This document shows, piece after piece, positions 11,711 to 22,411 of a stretch of DNA of 64,000 nucleotides. This DNA is from Chloranthus sessilifolius (Eukaryota; Streptophyta; Magnoliopsida; Chloranthales; Chloranthaceae), in contig CM037590.1 of NCBI GenBank assembly GCA_021018995.1, positions 65,443,597-65,507,596 on the forward strand, written 5' to 3'. Made by a program: the position numbers and the translations under genes. A model generated the notes under the pieces. It had not been told where the DNA came from, ran no database searches, and worked only from the letters and a program-made list of their open reading frames with translations. How positions within the stretch are numbered: the first letter of the stretch is position 1; each line of letters starts with the position of its first letter.

Positions 11711-13637
11711 TTACCTACTTTTGCAGGTTCCCTTTCTCTCTACTAAATCTATGCTACCTGCGTTAGTAGGTCCCACTTTTCATTGCTAACTTCATGCAAA
11801 ACAAGATTTACTTGCTCCAGGTTCTCCCTTGCGCTCTGCTCTCTGCTCACTCATTGCCAGAGCATCTTTTATTGCACTGATAAAGAGGTAGCTGCTAGAG
11901 CAGGTAAATCCTGTTTTGCAAGAAGTTTGCAAGGAGTAGAGAAGGGGGGGGTTGTGCTAAAGAAAGTATACTCGACTTTGGCAACGAACTGACAAAGAGC
12001 TATGCCAAATGCAGTCGTCAATTATTAGAGTTTTTACCATGTAGTATTAAGGCAATAGTCAGGTGGCAGTGGTTGAACCTGGTTTTGTGTTCAAGCAGAT
12101 CTGCAGCCTTTGGATGTTAGAGAATCTTAAATACATAAATTTGGAAAATGTCGAAGTCAAGATTCTCTCTCTGGTTGGACCACAAAATCAGGTTCATCCA
12201 GTTAAACATGGCCAGTACTCTATAGTATTATACTCAGATTTTAAATAAGAAAAAATGCAGCAAATTTATAGAACATGAAAACGACTCAGCTTTTGCTTCC
12301 TCCTTTATAGAACTCAAATGTAAGTGATAATAAATAATAATAATTTGTATTCATTATATAAAGGTCTAAGTTTTTTACATATTTTTTTATGAATGTCTAA
12401 ATTTTTTTCGTTTCCTTCAATCTTATAATGTTTTATATTCTCTAATACCCTCTCTCTCCAACTTCGGATATTCTGCACAAAAAAGCAGTAGCTTATTACA
12501 ATTATATATAGATATTTATTAGAGCTTTTGCTTCCTCCTTCATTGAACATAAAGGTAAGTGATTAAATATTTTGTATTTTGATTCAATAATTATGGTTAT
12601 TTCCTCCATTTTATGTTCTATCAATAAAATATCTGTCTCACACACACATATTGGCCAACTCCAACATATATTGGGCATTTTGGCCCCCTTTTCTTTTGGG
12701 GTGAAATTGCCAACAAAAATGATAGTCCTAATCTCACATAAGATTGTGAACAAATTCTTTTTTTGTTAGAAGTACCTTTATTTATACTCTAAGATTCTTA
12801 CTCCTCAACCCGAGTTTCACATACGTAAATCATTGACTGCTTCGAATCCGTCGATGTAGACCATCTTCCCTCTTAATTTCTACATATTAGATATTGAGAT
12901 CATGGACTGAACATTAGATGGTAAGATTTTAATTGCACATGGTACACGTATGGAATATAGATCTAATAACCAAGTTTAATTTATACCCACATCATGTTAA
13001 GCTTTTGGCATGTGTATCATGCACAATATAAATTTGATCATATGATGCCATGATCAGATGATCATTTGTGTCAAATTTTGGAGCGAAAAGCGATCTAAGT
13101 CATCTCATTCTAAGCGTTCAACTTTTAAACCAAGATAAACCCGGATTGAGAAGGAAGATTCCTGGATTGTAAATGAAGGTACAACAATCTAAAAAAATTA
13201 TGGTGTATATTTTAAATATTTTTAAATAATGGGGGAATGTTGTATATTTTAAATATTTTGTAGTGTTTTATTTTACGCTATTGGGAATGGTCCCAAGATA
13301 TATACAAAGAGTAAAGACTCTTTATATGTAATTATGTACGCAAGGGCATTGTATTATCATGTGGAGAAAAGTATGGTCTGTAGGACTCACTTGCTTCAGC
13401 ACGTCTGCACACGTATTAAAACGGCCGAATATGGGTTTGGGCTCGTTTGTGGGTGGGGGTCCAATATGGTTTGTCTTGGGTCCACTTTTGTCCAAAAAAG
13501 TAAATAGTATTATTTGTTAATAAATTATTTAAAAAAATGTGACGGTTAAAATTTAAATTCAAAAGTAAAATTTGTTTATGTTGCTTATTCCCCCAAGAGT
13601 TGTGTATATACATGAAAATAACTAATGTCTAAGGCAT
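11711..13637. other. intergenic with one copy of a dispersed repeat
   Basis: No coding sequence is recognised. 13040-13195 carries the motif set ATGATCAGATGATC, GCGAAAAGCGATCTAAGTCA and GAGAAGGAAGATTCCTGGAT. Related sets occur near 18780, 38900, 43040 and 62700. Confidence 0.4.
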
Positions 13638-14014
13638 GGGTTAAAAAATCGTACGATACATAGGTATATATTGCTTATGTATCGTACCCTCTAAGAAATA
13701 GGGTAATTATTGTCCGATATGAGCGATAATTTGAAATTATCGTAAATTTCAAATTATCGTTCGATAATTTGATTTTTAATTTTTATTTTTTTTAAATTGT
13801 ATCAAAACGATACATTCAATGTATCACCGATACGCGATACATATCAAACAATATGAACGATATGGACGATACGTATTGTCCGATACGGATGATAATTTGA
13901 TTTTTTTTTTTTTTAAATGTATTGAACCGATACATTCAATGTATCGGACGATACGCGATACGTATCGTCCTGAACTTCAGGACAATACGTATCGAAAATA
14001 CGATATTTTAACCC
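13638..14014. mobile_element. MITE-like element with terminal inverted repeats
   Basis: The left end GGGTTAAAAAATCGTACGAT and the reversed right end GGGTTAAAATATCGTATTTT form imperfect terminal repeats. The interior is packed with CGATACGTATCG-type palindromes and repeats ACATTCAATGTATC twice. The element is 377 bp and non-coding. I could not find an identical TSD at the two ends, so the superfamily is not assigned. Confidence 0.55.
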
Positions 14015-14540
14015 TTTGTGTAAAGTCAAAAGACACCTAAACAACCTTGAGATGTCTGAATGAATCTAGCGCCATTAATTGAAAGGACATAAGTTCCTAA
14101 CCATCCACTTCACCAAAAGGTGAACACCAAGAGGTGTATACACACCTCTTCACACACTGTAAAAAGACTCAAAAGTCTTGTCTTAAAAAAGTTAAGAAAT
14201 CTCTTGGAGAATGAGAATTATGTAGAGATTAAGATTGAACGACACAACATTTCTGTGTAAGAAAAAGTGAGTTTTCGATATTTCGCTGTAAGAGCATATT
14301 ACAGAGATTTGTGTTTGTGAAGGATGATCCGACCATTAGTTGGTTGGTCACAACAAGTACTGTCACATGAATCGTTGTATCCTAGCGTTTGCCTTGTTGG
14401 CAACCCATTACTAACCGTATATGATGGGGACAAGCATAGACTTAAAGATAATATTTTTTTTGTCTCGATTCATGTGCTTGTACTTAAGTTTTTCTCTTAT
14501 TTTTCTTATATTTTGTCAATTCCCGCCATTATTTCCAACA
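14015..14540. repeat. possible copia-type LTR remnant
   Basis: The right end reads through a T-rich block into CCCGCCATTATTTCCAACA, the usual ending of many copia LTRs. No left terminus, TSD or internal region was identified, so this is a weak call. Confidence 0.25.
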
Positions 14541-15105
14541 TGTATGTAGACAAATGCCAAAGTCACCGGCTAAAAATCTTCTTGCACTAGTATCATGCAA
14601 CTAATACTCACTATGAAGGCAAGGAAAATAAAAATGGGAGAATCTTGCTTATCATCTACTAAATCATAGAGTTTAGTATTAGGTATCCAACTCAAGCACC
14701 GAAGCTACTTGGGAGTTGGGATCACATTATAGGATGCATGCCATGGAATCATCACGTATTTCATGTGATTTGATGTATCTTATAATCAATTGTATAACCA
14801 TTGGAGGTCTTTGGAGATTGATTTCTTCATAGTCTTTTACACCAAAGATCTTTAGATCATAGTGTACCTATCTAATAATACACAAGTTAAATTTTCACAT
14901 GACACCCCTAACTAAAACTGATCAAAATAACAAGTCATCTTATAACTAACTCATTTTCTAAGTTGGCCATAGAATGCTTTAGATGATTGGGGCAAAAAAT
15001 GATCTCCATCTTCCGATTTCAAAAAGTCTAACAATTTTAAGAGTATAATACCTGTGTTAAGAGGAAAGAAACTCGGGTTGTAAATGAAAGTACACTTCTA
15101 ATTAT
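14541..15105. other. intergenic, no gene recognised
   Basis: No domain-bearing ORF was found. The right limit is the left TSD of the hAT element that starts at 15114. Confidence 0.4.
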
Positions 15106-15451
15106 ATAACAACTAGGGCTGTGCAAAAACCGACCCAAATCGACCAAATCGATCGAAACCGACCCGAAATTCGGTTCGGTTTCGGTTTTGATACATATCG
15201 GTTCGATTTCGGTATTGAAAAATAGAAACCGATAGTTATCGGTTCGGTTTCGATTTTAACGTTAAAAAATCGAGACCGAACCGATAAGAAACCGATAGTG
15301 GTGCTACACGGCTACATAAGTGCGTAGTGCATACAAAACTTAAGTTGCAAACAAAGAAGTCTGTTTTTCCCCTTTGAAATCTTATATTCTCATGTGTTTT
15401 TTCTGTTGTTGGAAAAACCATTTAAGTTAAAGGCTTTGGGGAGTGGTAATG

Positions 15452-18135
15452 TGTAACAGCCCGAATTTCTACACCCATAAATCCGTGCCATCAGGATCAT
15501 ACTCTGGATGATCCCCGGGACAAATCATAAGTGTCTGCCCATAAAGCGGAAGCCAAGCAGACACCACCCAGCAGTGGTAGATCGAGTCAGTCATTTGTCA
15601 ACGCATTTAATCATAAAGAACAATAATTATAAAACAATTAATTCTATATTAACCAAAGAAAATGCATTCTCAAAAAGGAACCAAGAAGAACCATTGGTGA
15701 TGGACATCCATCACCCAAACAATGGTTCCCAATAGTGGTTCCGAATAGAATGCGTAAATAATACAATAAGTAATCTTACTAAAATATACACAAAAGTAGC
15801 CACCTGGCACACAATAATCCAAAAGGACAAAAATACAGTACATCAGACACCAGTACCCAGGCTACGGATAGAACTCGTCCGCCTGAATGTCTGTCTCCTC
15901 GTCTTCTGCCTCAGCCTCTGGGTCAGGCTGGTAGTCTGGGTCACTCTCGGTGCCGGGAACTACGGCCTCAGAACCTAAAATTTATTTAGAAAACAGGGTG
16001 AGCTACATCCTAGCTCAATAGAAGAATTCCAACTAAATGAATTAAATATGCAGATCATGCTATCTCATAACAGAAATCAAATCAGAAACGTACAATCATG
16101 ACGAATCAAATCAAATACTGAGCTTTTAGACAAGAAATCAGATGTTATGCAAGTATATTATCAGAGTGCTTAAATTGTGTATATTTAACTTAAGAAACTC
16201 CCGTGACTATATAGAACGGAGTAAACAGGAATGTCCGATAGGAAACCCCAACCAATCGTCGTTCACATGAACAATTTTGAAAGTACAACAATGCCTCATC
16301 TATGGAGTGCAATTGCGCCGAGGATTGAAAGCAGGTGCACAAGTGTGCCAGGCATCGGATATACCGCCGGGTCGGTGGGGATTATCTGGTTTAAATCATC
16401 AAATCACATACATATATACCTCACAGATCAGATAGCAGAAATCAGAAGCAGATTTCAGGATACGAATCAGGAAACAGAAATCAAAGATAGCAGGAATTTA
16501 TGATATGCATACATGCTTGTTAAAAACAGAAATCAGGGCACAGATATAAAATAAACATGAAATCATATTCAAAAACAGTTTAGGTTGGTTTTCCCCTACC
16601 TAAGGTCACTTTATCTTCTAAGCAAATCCAAAGCCTTTTCAATGTGTCAGGGTTTGATCCTAGACCATAAACATAGCACTTTAAATGTTAGAGATGTCAG
16701 AAAGTTAACCGGCACAATGTCCGGTGGTGTTTAATCCATAAACCAAAACAGAACAAAACAGGGGTGATTGATCGATCACCACTCTTATTGATCGATCAAT
16801 ACCCCTTGTTGATCGATCAATACCTCTCATTGATCGATCAATACCTCTCATTGATCGATCACCACCCTCTTAGCTCTCTTTCTGCAACAAGCCAATTGAT
16901 CGATCAATACACCTTATTGATTGATCACCTATCATCATTGATCGATCAATACACTCATTGATCGATCAATAACCTCTCTCCTACTCACATTTAACACAGC
17001 TTAAATTTATCGATCACCACTTGGGTTGATCGATCAATGCCTCCTGTTGATCGATCAATGCCCTCATTGATCGATCACCAACCCTTTTTCAAAAATTCCC
17101 ACCTTCTCGCTCATTAACTATTTATAAGATTGATCGATCAATGCCTTCATTGATCGATCACATGATCGATCAATACTTATGTTGATCGATCACTAATGTC
17201 ATCGATCGATCTCTTGTTGATCGATCAATGCCCTCATTGATCGATCAATACCCAAATTGATCGATCAATGCCCTTCGCATTGAACTTCCGAAGTTTGGGG
17301 TTTTCGTTCCCCATTACATCTTATCTGATTGATCGATCAATGCCTTCATTGATCGATCACCAATGTCATTGATCGATCAATACACTCATTGATCGATCAA
17401 TAATAACGAACTCTGTCATTAATGGAGTTCATCTCGACCCTATTTTTTTATTTCTCTTTAATGGTTCTCAACAACCATTATTACAACATCAATGCCCATA
17501 CCGGGCATCTCATTCCCTATTTAAACACACAGACTCACCTTTGTTTGGGCCCTTACGGGGTTTCGGCAAATCGATTCGAATGAGGGTTTCGGATCTAGCT
17601 CTCGGAGTTTATCGTCGCTACGGCTCAGATAAGTTGATGCCCAGTTCCCTTTCAACCCTTAAGACCGTACACTCTTAAACTAGTTGTGGAGTGTCCTATT
17701 TCATTTCTCCATCCTCTATCTCGGACAACGTAGGACCCCGGGTACCACTAACCCCGTTTTCTCAAAGAACACTCTCACAGACCAACCTAACTACAGATTT
17801 CTCAGCTTCTAGAGCAAGGGGAAGAAGGAGAAGAAGAAGAACTCTCTCTAGGTCTCTCCTTCCTTCTCTTATAAGCTAATAAACAGATATTTCTGTTTTC
17901 CCTTAGTTTACGTTCCGGTGTGGAGCACGAGCACGGTCGCTCCGACGCAACGTGCTACATTGACCCTTTACACAACTCAGACTTAAACGAAAATGCACAT
18001 GCGAACTCATCTGACCATGGTGCAACCTTATCTTAACTAATATTAATTCTTAATTTTTAAATCGGTCTCGATTTCCGTGCCGAGCACGTAGATCGAAACA
18101 GTTAGGTTCGTGTTCTAGATTTCAGGGTTGTTACA
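15452..18135 (-). mobile_element. solo LTR of a Ty3/gypsy element inside hAT-A
   Basis: TGTAACAGCCCG...GGTTGTTACA is flanked by a perfect 5-bp duplication TAATG (15447-15451 and 18136-18140); length 2684 bp. On the minus strand it begins TGTAACAACCC and ends TTCGGGCTGTTACA. The block at about 15990-16019 is the reverse complement of the GAGCTAGGATGTAGCTCACCC block found about 500 bp before the end of the LTRs of the gypsy element at 25060-35897, so the two are related families in opposite orientation. It holds the palindrome array at 16766-17402. ORFs within are incidental. Confidence 0.87.
16766..17402. repeat. array of TTGATCGATCAA palindromes within the solo LTR
   Basis: Around 25 copies of the 12-bp palindrome TTGATCGATCAA, or near matches ending in CACC, are spaced irregularly by about 8-60 bp. 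Spacers such as TGCCCTCA, TACCTCTCA and TGCCTTCA recur. Sequence between copies is otherwise unique, so it is not a simple tandem satellite. Confidence 0.9.
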
Positions 18136-18731
18136 TAATGGGTTTAAGGGATGTGTATTTATGGGGTTTTAAGACCCATTTTTGTTTAATTGTGATTTCT
18201 GTATAGTGTATTTGAATGTGTGATTTTGGGTTTTCTTAGGATTCCCTTTGTAGTTTGTATTTGTGTTGATTTGGGTTTTGGGGTTTTGCATTTGGGATTT
18301 TGATTTCCTAAATTGTTCTCATATATTTGTCATTTTTTATTTAAAATAAAATTATATAGAAAATACCCATCGATCTGGATTGTCCGATTGATGCATTAAT
18401 TTCTGGGAAATGTTCTTAGCCATCCGATCAATCACCTACTTTTGAATGGTTAATAGTGAATTAGCGATATAGGCAACAACCTACATAGTCTTCAATGGTC
18501 TGACCCTTATGAATTGACAATGGCTTCCTAATATAAAAAAATTAAAAATTGAGGTTTAGAAACCGAAAACCGACCAAACCGACCGAACCGATAGTTATCG
18601 GTTCGGTTTCGGTTTTGAGCCTTATCGGTTCAGTTTCGATTTCATAAAATAGAAACCGATAGTTATCGGTTCGGTTTCGGTTTTGCCCCAAAACCGACCC
18701 GAACTGACCCTATAACACCCCTAATAACAAC

Positions 18732-18879
18732 GTTTGACGTACGTGTCCATTTTCACATTTGCGATGTTTGCCATATGGGATCAAAATTTGACTGTATGAT
18801 AACAGAGCCATGATCTCAAGATCCAATTTGTCAAATATTTAGGACGAACAACGACCTCTATCATCTGATTCAAGGCAAT
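18732..18879. repeat. copy of a dispersed non-coding repeat
   Basis: It carries CATGATCTCAAGATCC, GGACGAACAACGACCTCTATCATCTGATT-like sequence and a downstream AATC block shared with copies near 13.1, 38.9, 43.1 and 62.7 kb. It lies between the right end of hAT-A and the first recognisable copia coding sequence. Confidence 0.45.
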
Positions 18880-20448
18880 CGTCAGTGAGATTTTAGATCA
18901 TAGTCCATATCTAAATCCAGAAATAGAAAGACTGTAGAATACTACAAGTGTCACGAGAAGGGTTACTTCAAAAGGCATTGTCCTCAATTAAAAGCTAAGA
19001 TGAACGATGCTCATGATAAGAAACAGAAAGGGATTGTCGATGAGGCAGGTATAGTCGAATAAGCTCTGGATGATGATGGGAACGTATTGTCAGTGATTTA
19101 TGATAAATACTCACAGAATGCATAGATACTTGATTTAGGGTGCTCTTACCACATGTGTCCAAATAGAGACTGGTTCACGTCTTATAAAGAGGTAGATGGT
19201 GGAATGATTTTTACAGGTAACAATATGGCCTGCAAAACAGTTGAAAAGTGAAGTATTAGAATAAAAATGCATAATGGGGTTGTTAGAACATTGACTAATG
19301 TACGCAATGTTCCAGAACTAAAAAAGAACCTCATATCGCTTGGTACATTAGACTCAAATGGGCTCAAGTTTGTAGCTCAATGTGGAGTTTTGAAGGTGAC
19401 AAAGGAATCTTTGGTTGTATGAAAGCGAAAAATGTTGGAAACCTTTACTTTCTATCAAGGAGTACAGTGACAAGTGTAGCAACGGTATCTACATCAGAAG
19501 ATAATAGTTTCTCTTCTACAGCCTTATGACACATGCGCCTAGAGTACATATTAGAAAGAGAGATGACAAAGTTGAGAAAGCAGAATTTATTGAAAGGTGT
19601 AAAGGCTGGCAAGGTTGACTTTTGTGGGCATTGTGTCTTCGGAAAATAATGCAGAGTTAAGTTTAACACAATGGTTCACACTACAAAATGCACATTGGAT
19701 TATATATATTTAGATGTATGGGGCCTTCAAAGGTTCATTCTAAAGGTGGCATCAAGTACTGCATCTCCTCCATCGACGATTACTCTCTGTATGTATAGAT
19801 CTACATGATGAAGAGTAAGGATGAGGTGTTAAAAATCTTTAAGAGGTGAAAAATATTATTTGAGAATCAACTGGAAGGAAGATCAAGCGGTTGAGAACCG
19901 ATAATGGTGGTGAGTATATCAATGGACAGTTTCAAGAATTCTGTGAAGAAAAGGATATTACTAGGCACTCCACAGTGAGAAATACACTGCAACAGAATGG
20001 GGTAGCAGAACACATGAATAGAACTCTCCTTAAGAAGGAAAGATGTATGATATCCAATGCAGCATTGAGTTGAGAGTTCTAGGCTGAGGTAGTCAGTACA
20101 ATGTGTTATCTAGTAAACAGATCACCATCTACGACAATAGATTGTAAGACTCCAATTGAGATGTGGCTAGGGAAGCCTGCAGGTTACATTAGAGTGAGGG
20201 TCGTTGGTTACGCAACTTACTATCATGTCAGAGATAGTAAAATTATCTTAAGAGCTAAGAAGGTGACTTTCATAGGGTATGCAGATGGCGTAAAAGAATA
20301 CAGGTTATGATGACCCTAGCAGAATAAGGTTGTGATCAACAAATGTATTTTTGATGAATTTGTTATGCGAACTTTAACAAACAGAGCACGAAAGTTGGAG
20401 AGGCAGCGGAAGATCAATTTTCAGGTAGAGTTAAAAACTCATGCAGTT
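18880..20448 (+). pseudogene. Ty1/copia gag-protease-integrase half, degenerate
   Basis: Pieces in several frames follow the copia order. These are a zinc-knuckle relic (KCHEKGYFKRHC, about 18930-18990), a protease block ([17 protein letters not shown], about 19125-19180), a GAG-pre-integrase region (about 19430-19650) and an integrase core with LRTDNGGEY and HSTVRNTLQQNGVAEHMNRT (19885-20030). The knuckle has lost its first Cys, the protease reads DLG instead of DSG, and stops occur at many sites, including 19060, 19120, 19250 and 20070. Only 60-70-residue ORFs survive. The frame resumes at 36817, after the hAT-B insertion. No 5' LTR is visible, so the copy is truncated as well as interrupted. 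Confidence 0.85.
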
Positions 20449-20616
20449 ATTATATCCATGGATCAAAATCTCGGCCGAAATTTTAAATTTTCAACCGAGA
20501 TGTCTCAGTTTCGGTCGAAATCGAATCGATAAAATGCAAAAAACCGCCCCCCTCCGAAAATTTCAAATTATTGGCCGATAATTTGAAATTTTCAGCCGAA
20601 TTCTGCTGTTCATTTC

Positions 20617-20815
20617 TTTTAGGCGTTTTGAAGGGGTATAAAACCCAAATTATTACGGGCAACCCATTTTCTAAGGGGTTTTGGGTTATTTTAGGCGTTT
20701 TGAAGGGCTATAAAATCTAAATTTTTACGGACAACCCATTTTCTAAGGGGTTTTCAATTTTTTTAGGCTTCTTTAAGGGCAACCCAATTTTAAGAGGTAT
20801 ATAAAGCAAATTTTT
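20617..20815. repeat. 70-bp tandem repeat in the hAT-B 5' subterminal region
   Basis: Two near-identical units begin TTTTAGGCGTTTTGAAGGG and end CATTTTCTAAGGGGTTTT. A third, truncated unit follows (about 20760-20815). Confidence 0.8.
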
Positions 20816-20849
20816 TGCAAAATGCATCACCTTCTCTTCCTCTTCCAGA

Positions 20850-21500
20850 AACAAGTCATCTTCTCGCCGGATTTCGCCCACACCTTGCCGAATTTCGCCA
20901 GATTTTCTTTACAAAATTAATATAGGTGGCAAATCTTCTCGTGGTTCGCCGTGTGAAGTCGATTTTTGCCAAATCTCGTCAGAGTTCTCTAGATCTAGCT
21001 TTTTTGCTCGTCGGATTTTGTCAGGTTTTGTCGGATTTCATGCCAAAAAATACAGTAAGTTGTCGAATCTACACGTGGTTTGCCGTGTGGATTCAGATAT
21101 CGCCCAAATCTCACCAAATTTTTTATAGATCTAGTCGGTTCCTCGCCGGATTTCCCCCAAACCTCGCTGGATTTCGCTCCAAAAAATTACGGGAGTTGCC
21201 AAATCTCGGCCCAATTCGCCATGTCTACTTGGATTTCAGAAATTCTCACCGAAAATTGACCAAATCTCACCTGACCTAGCCGGATTTTGTCGGAATCCCT
21301 CCAAAAAATTACGGGAGTTGTCGAAACTCGGCCTAGTTCGCCGTGTCAACTCAGGTTTAGAAAAATCTCGCCGGAATCCCTCAAAAAAATTACGAGAGTT
21401 GTCAAATCTCAGCCGGATTCGCCGTGTCTAATTGGTTCTCCGAAAATCTCATCGAATTTCGCCCAAATCTCACTGGAATCTCGTTAGATCTCGCCGGAAG
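20850..21500. repeat. subterminal array rich in CGCCGGATTTCGCC
   Basis: About five degenerate units of roughly 90-135 bp each contain a TTCGCCGTGT block, an AAATCTC block, a CGCCGGATTTCGCC block and CCAAAAAATTACGGGAGTTG. Subterminal repeat clusters are typical of hAT transposase-binding regions. ORFs across it (20926-21279 and 21287-21487) reflect this repeat, not a gene. Confidence 0.75.
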
Positions 21501-22411
21501 TTTTAAGATAACCACTTTTGAGTTATTTTATTTTAATTATATTATTATCTTTTTATGTTTAGAGATAATTGCTTAATATTTTTTAAATAACTAAATTGTT
21601 AACTTAAACTTGTTTCCACAATATGTAAAAATTGTTTACTATCTTTTTATGTTTAGAGATAATGGCAATCCAATGCACGACCAAATTCCTTTTAAGGCAA
21701 GGTATCCAATGCAATTGCTAAATTTTGTGCTTTTGAAGATGGTTTAGTTTTGGCTGCTAGTTTGGGGATGCCAGTAGAAACTGATTCAGATTCAAAGATG
21801 TTGGCTAATACAATACATGGTGGAAATTATACTTGGAAAGTGGGTTTCTTGCTAGTCTCATGTGGTAAATCAAACAATACATTAATAAAAGGGAATAAAG
21901 TGACAGATTACTTGTTAATCATGCAGTTACTACCATACAAATAATGCCCTTTGCATAATTGCATTATTTTTTAACCAAATGCAATCAGACATTTTGCTTA
22001 CTTAGCAAAAAGAAAACGATTGGATTTAGTGGAGGCCCATCAATTTTCCCATATCTAACATTTTCCTACTCTTACTAGGGATCAAGTGAAATATCACATA
22101 TCTAAAATGCCATCAGACACTGATGAGCAGATTTGAACGATATATATATGAATAATTTAGTTCTGGTTACATTTCACTAGGTTGCTACTTTTAAAGTTTC
22201 AATTTTGTTATTATGTTTAGGGATAATTGCTTGAATATCCCTATAACTAACTTTTATCACTAAAATATTGGTATATTATTTTTTAAATAGCTAAATGATC
22301 CCTAACTTAAAACTTTTGTCTCCACTTTATCTTTGAACTCAATTTGAATTTAATGATTTTCTAATTAGAATGATATTTTCTTCTATAGATTCTATTGTTT
22401 GAGATATAAAA

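Larger units (their letters stand above)
15114..18723. mobile_element. non-autonomous hAT element (hAT-A), interrupted by a solo LTR
   Basis: A perfect 8-bp duplication ATAACAAC (15106-15113 and 18724-18731) flanks ends TAGGGCTGTGCA and, reversed, TAGGGGTGTTAT. Size of duplication and TAGGG termini are diagnostic of hAT. Removing the nested solo LTR and its 5-bp duplication leaves about 920 bp, too short for a transposase, and no transposase motif is visible. Both ends contain inverted copies of AAACCGATAGTTATCGGTTC-type subterminal motifs, likely transposase-binding repeats. Its transposition would have needed an autonomous relative. Confidence 0.88.

Noticed and set aside
16766..17402. Regularly recurring 12-mers suggesting a CRISPR array
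   Set aside because: Spacing is irregular, the repeats are short perfect palindromes, there are no cas genes, and the context is a plant LTR.
20926..21487. ORFs of 117 and 66 residues
   Set aside because: They span the subterminal repeat array of hAT-B and show no domain.
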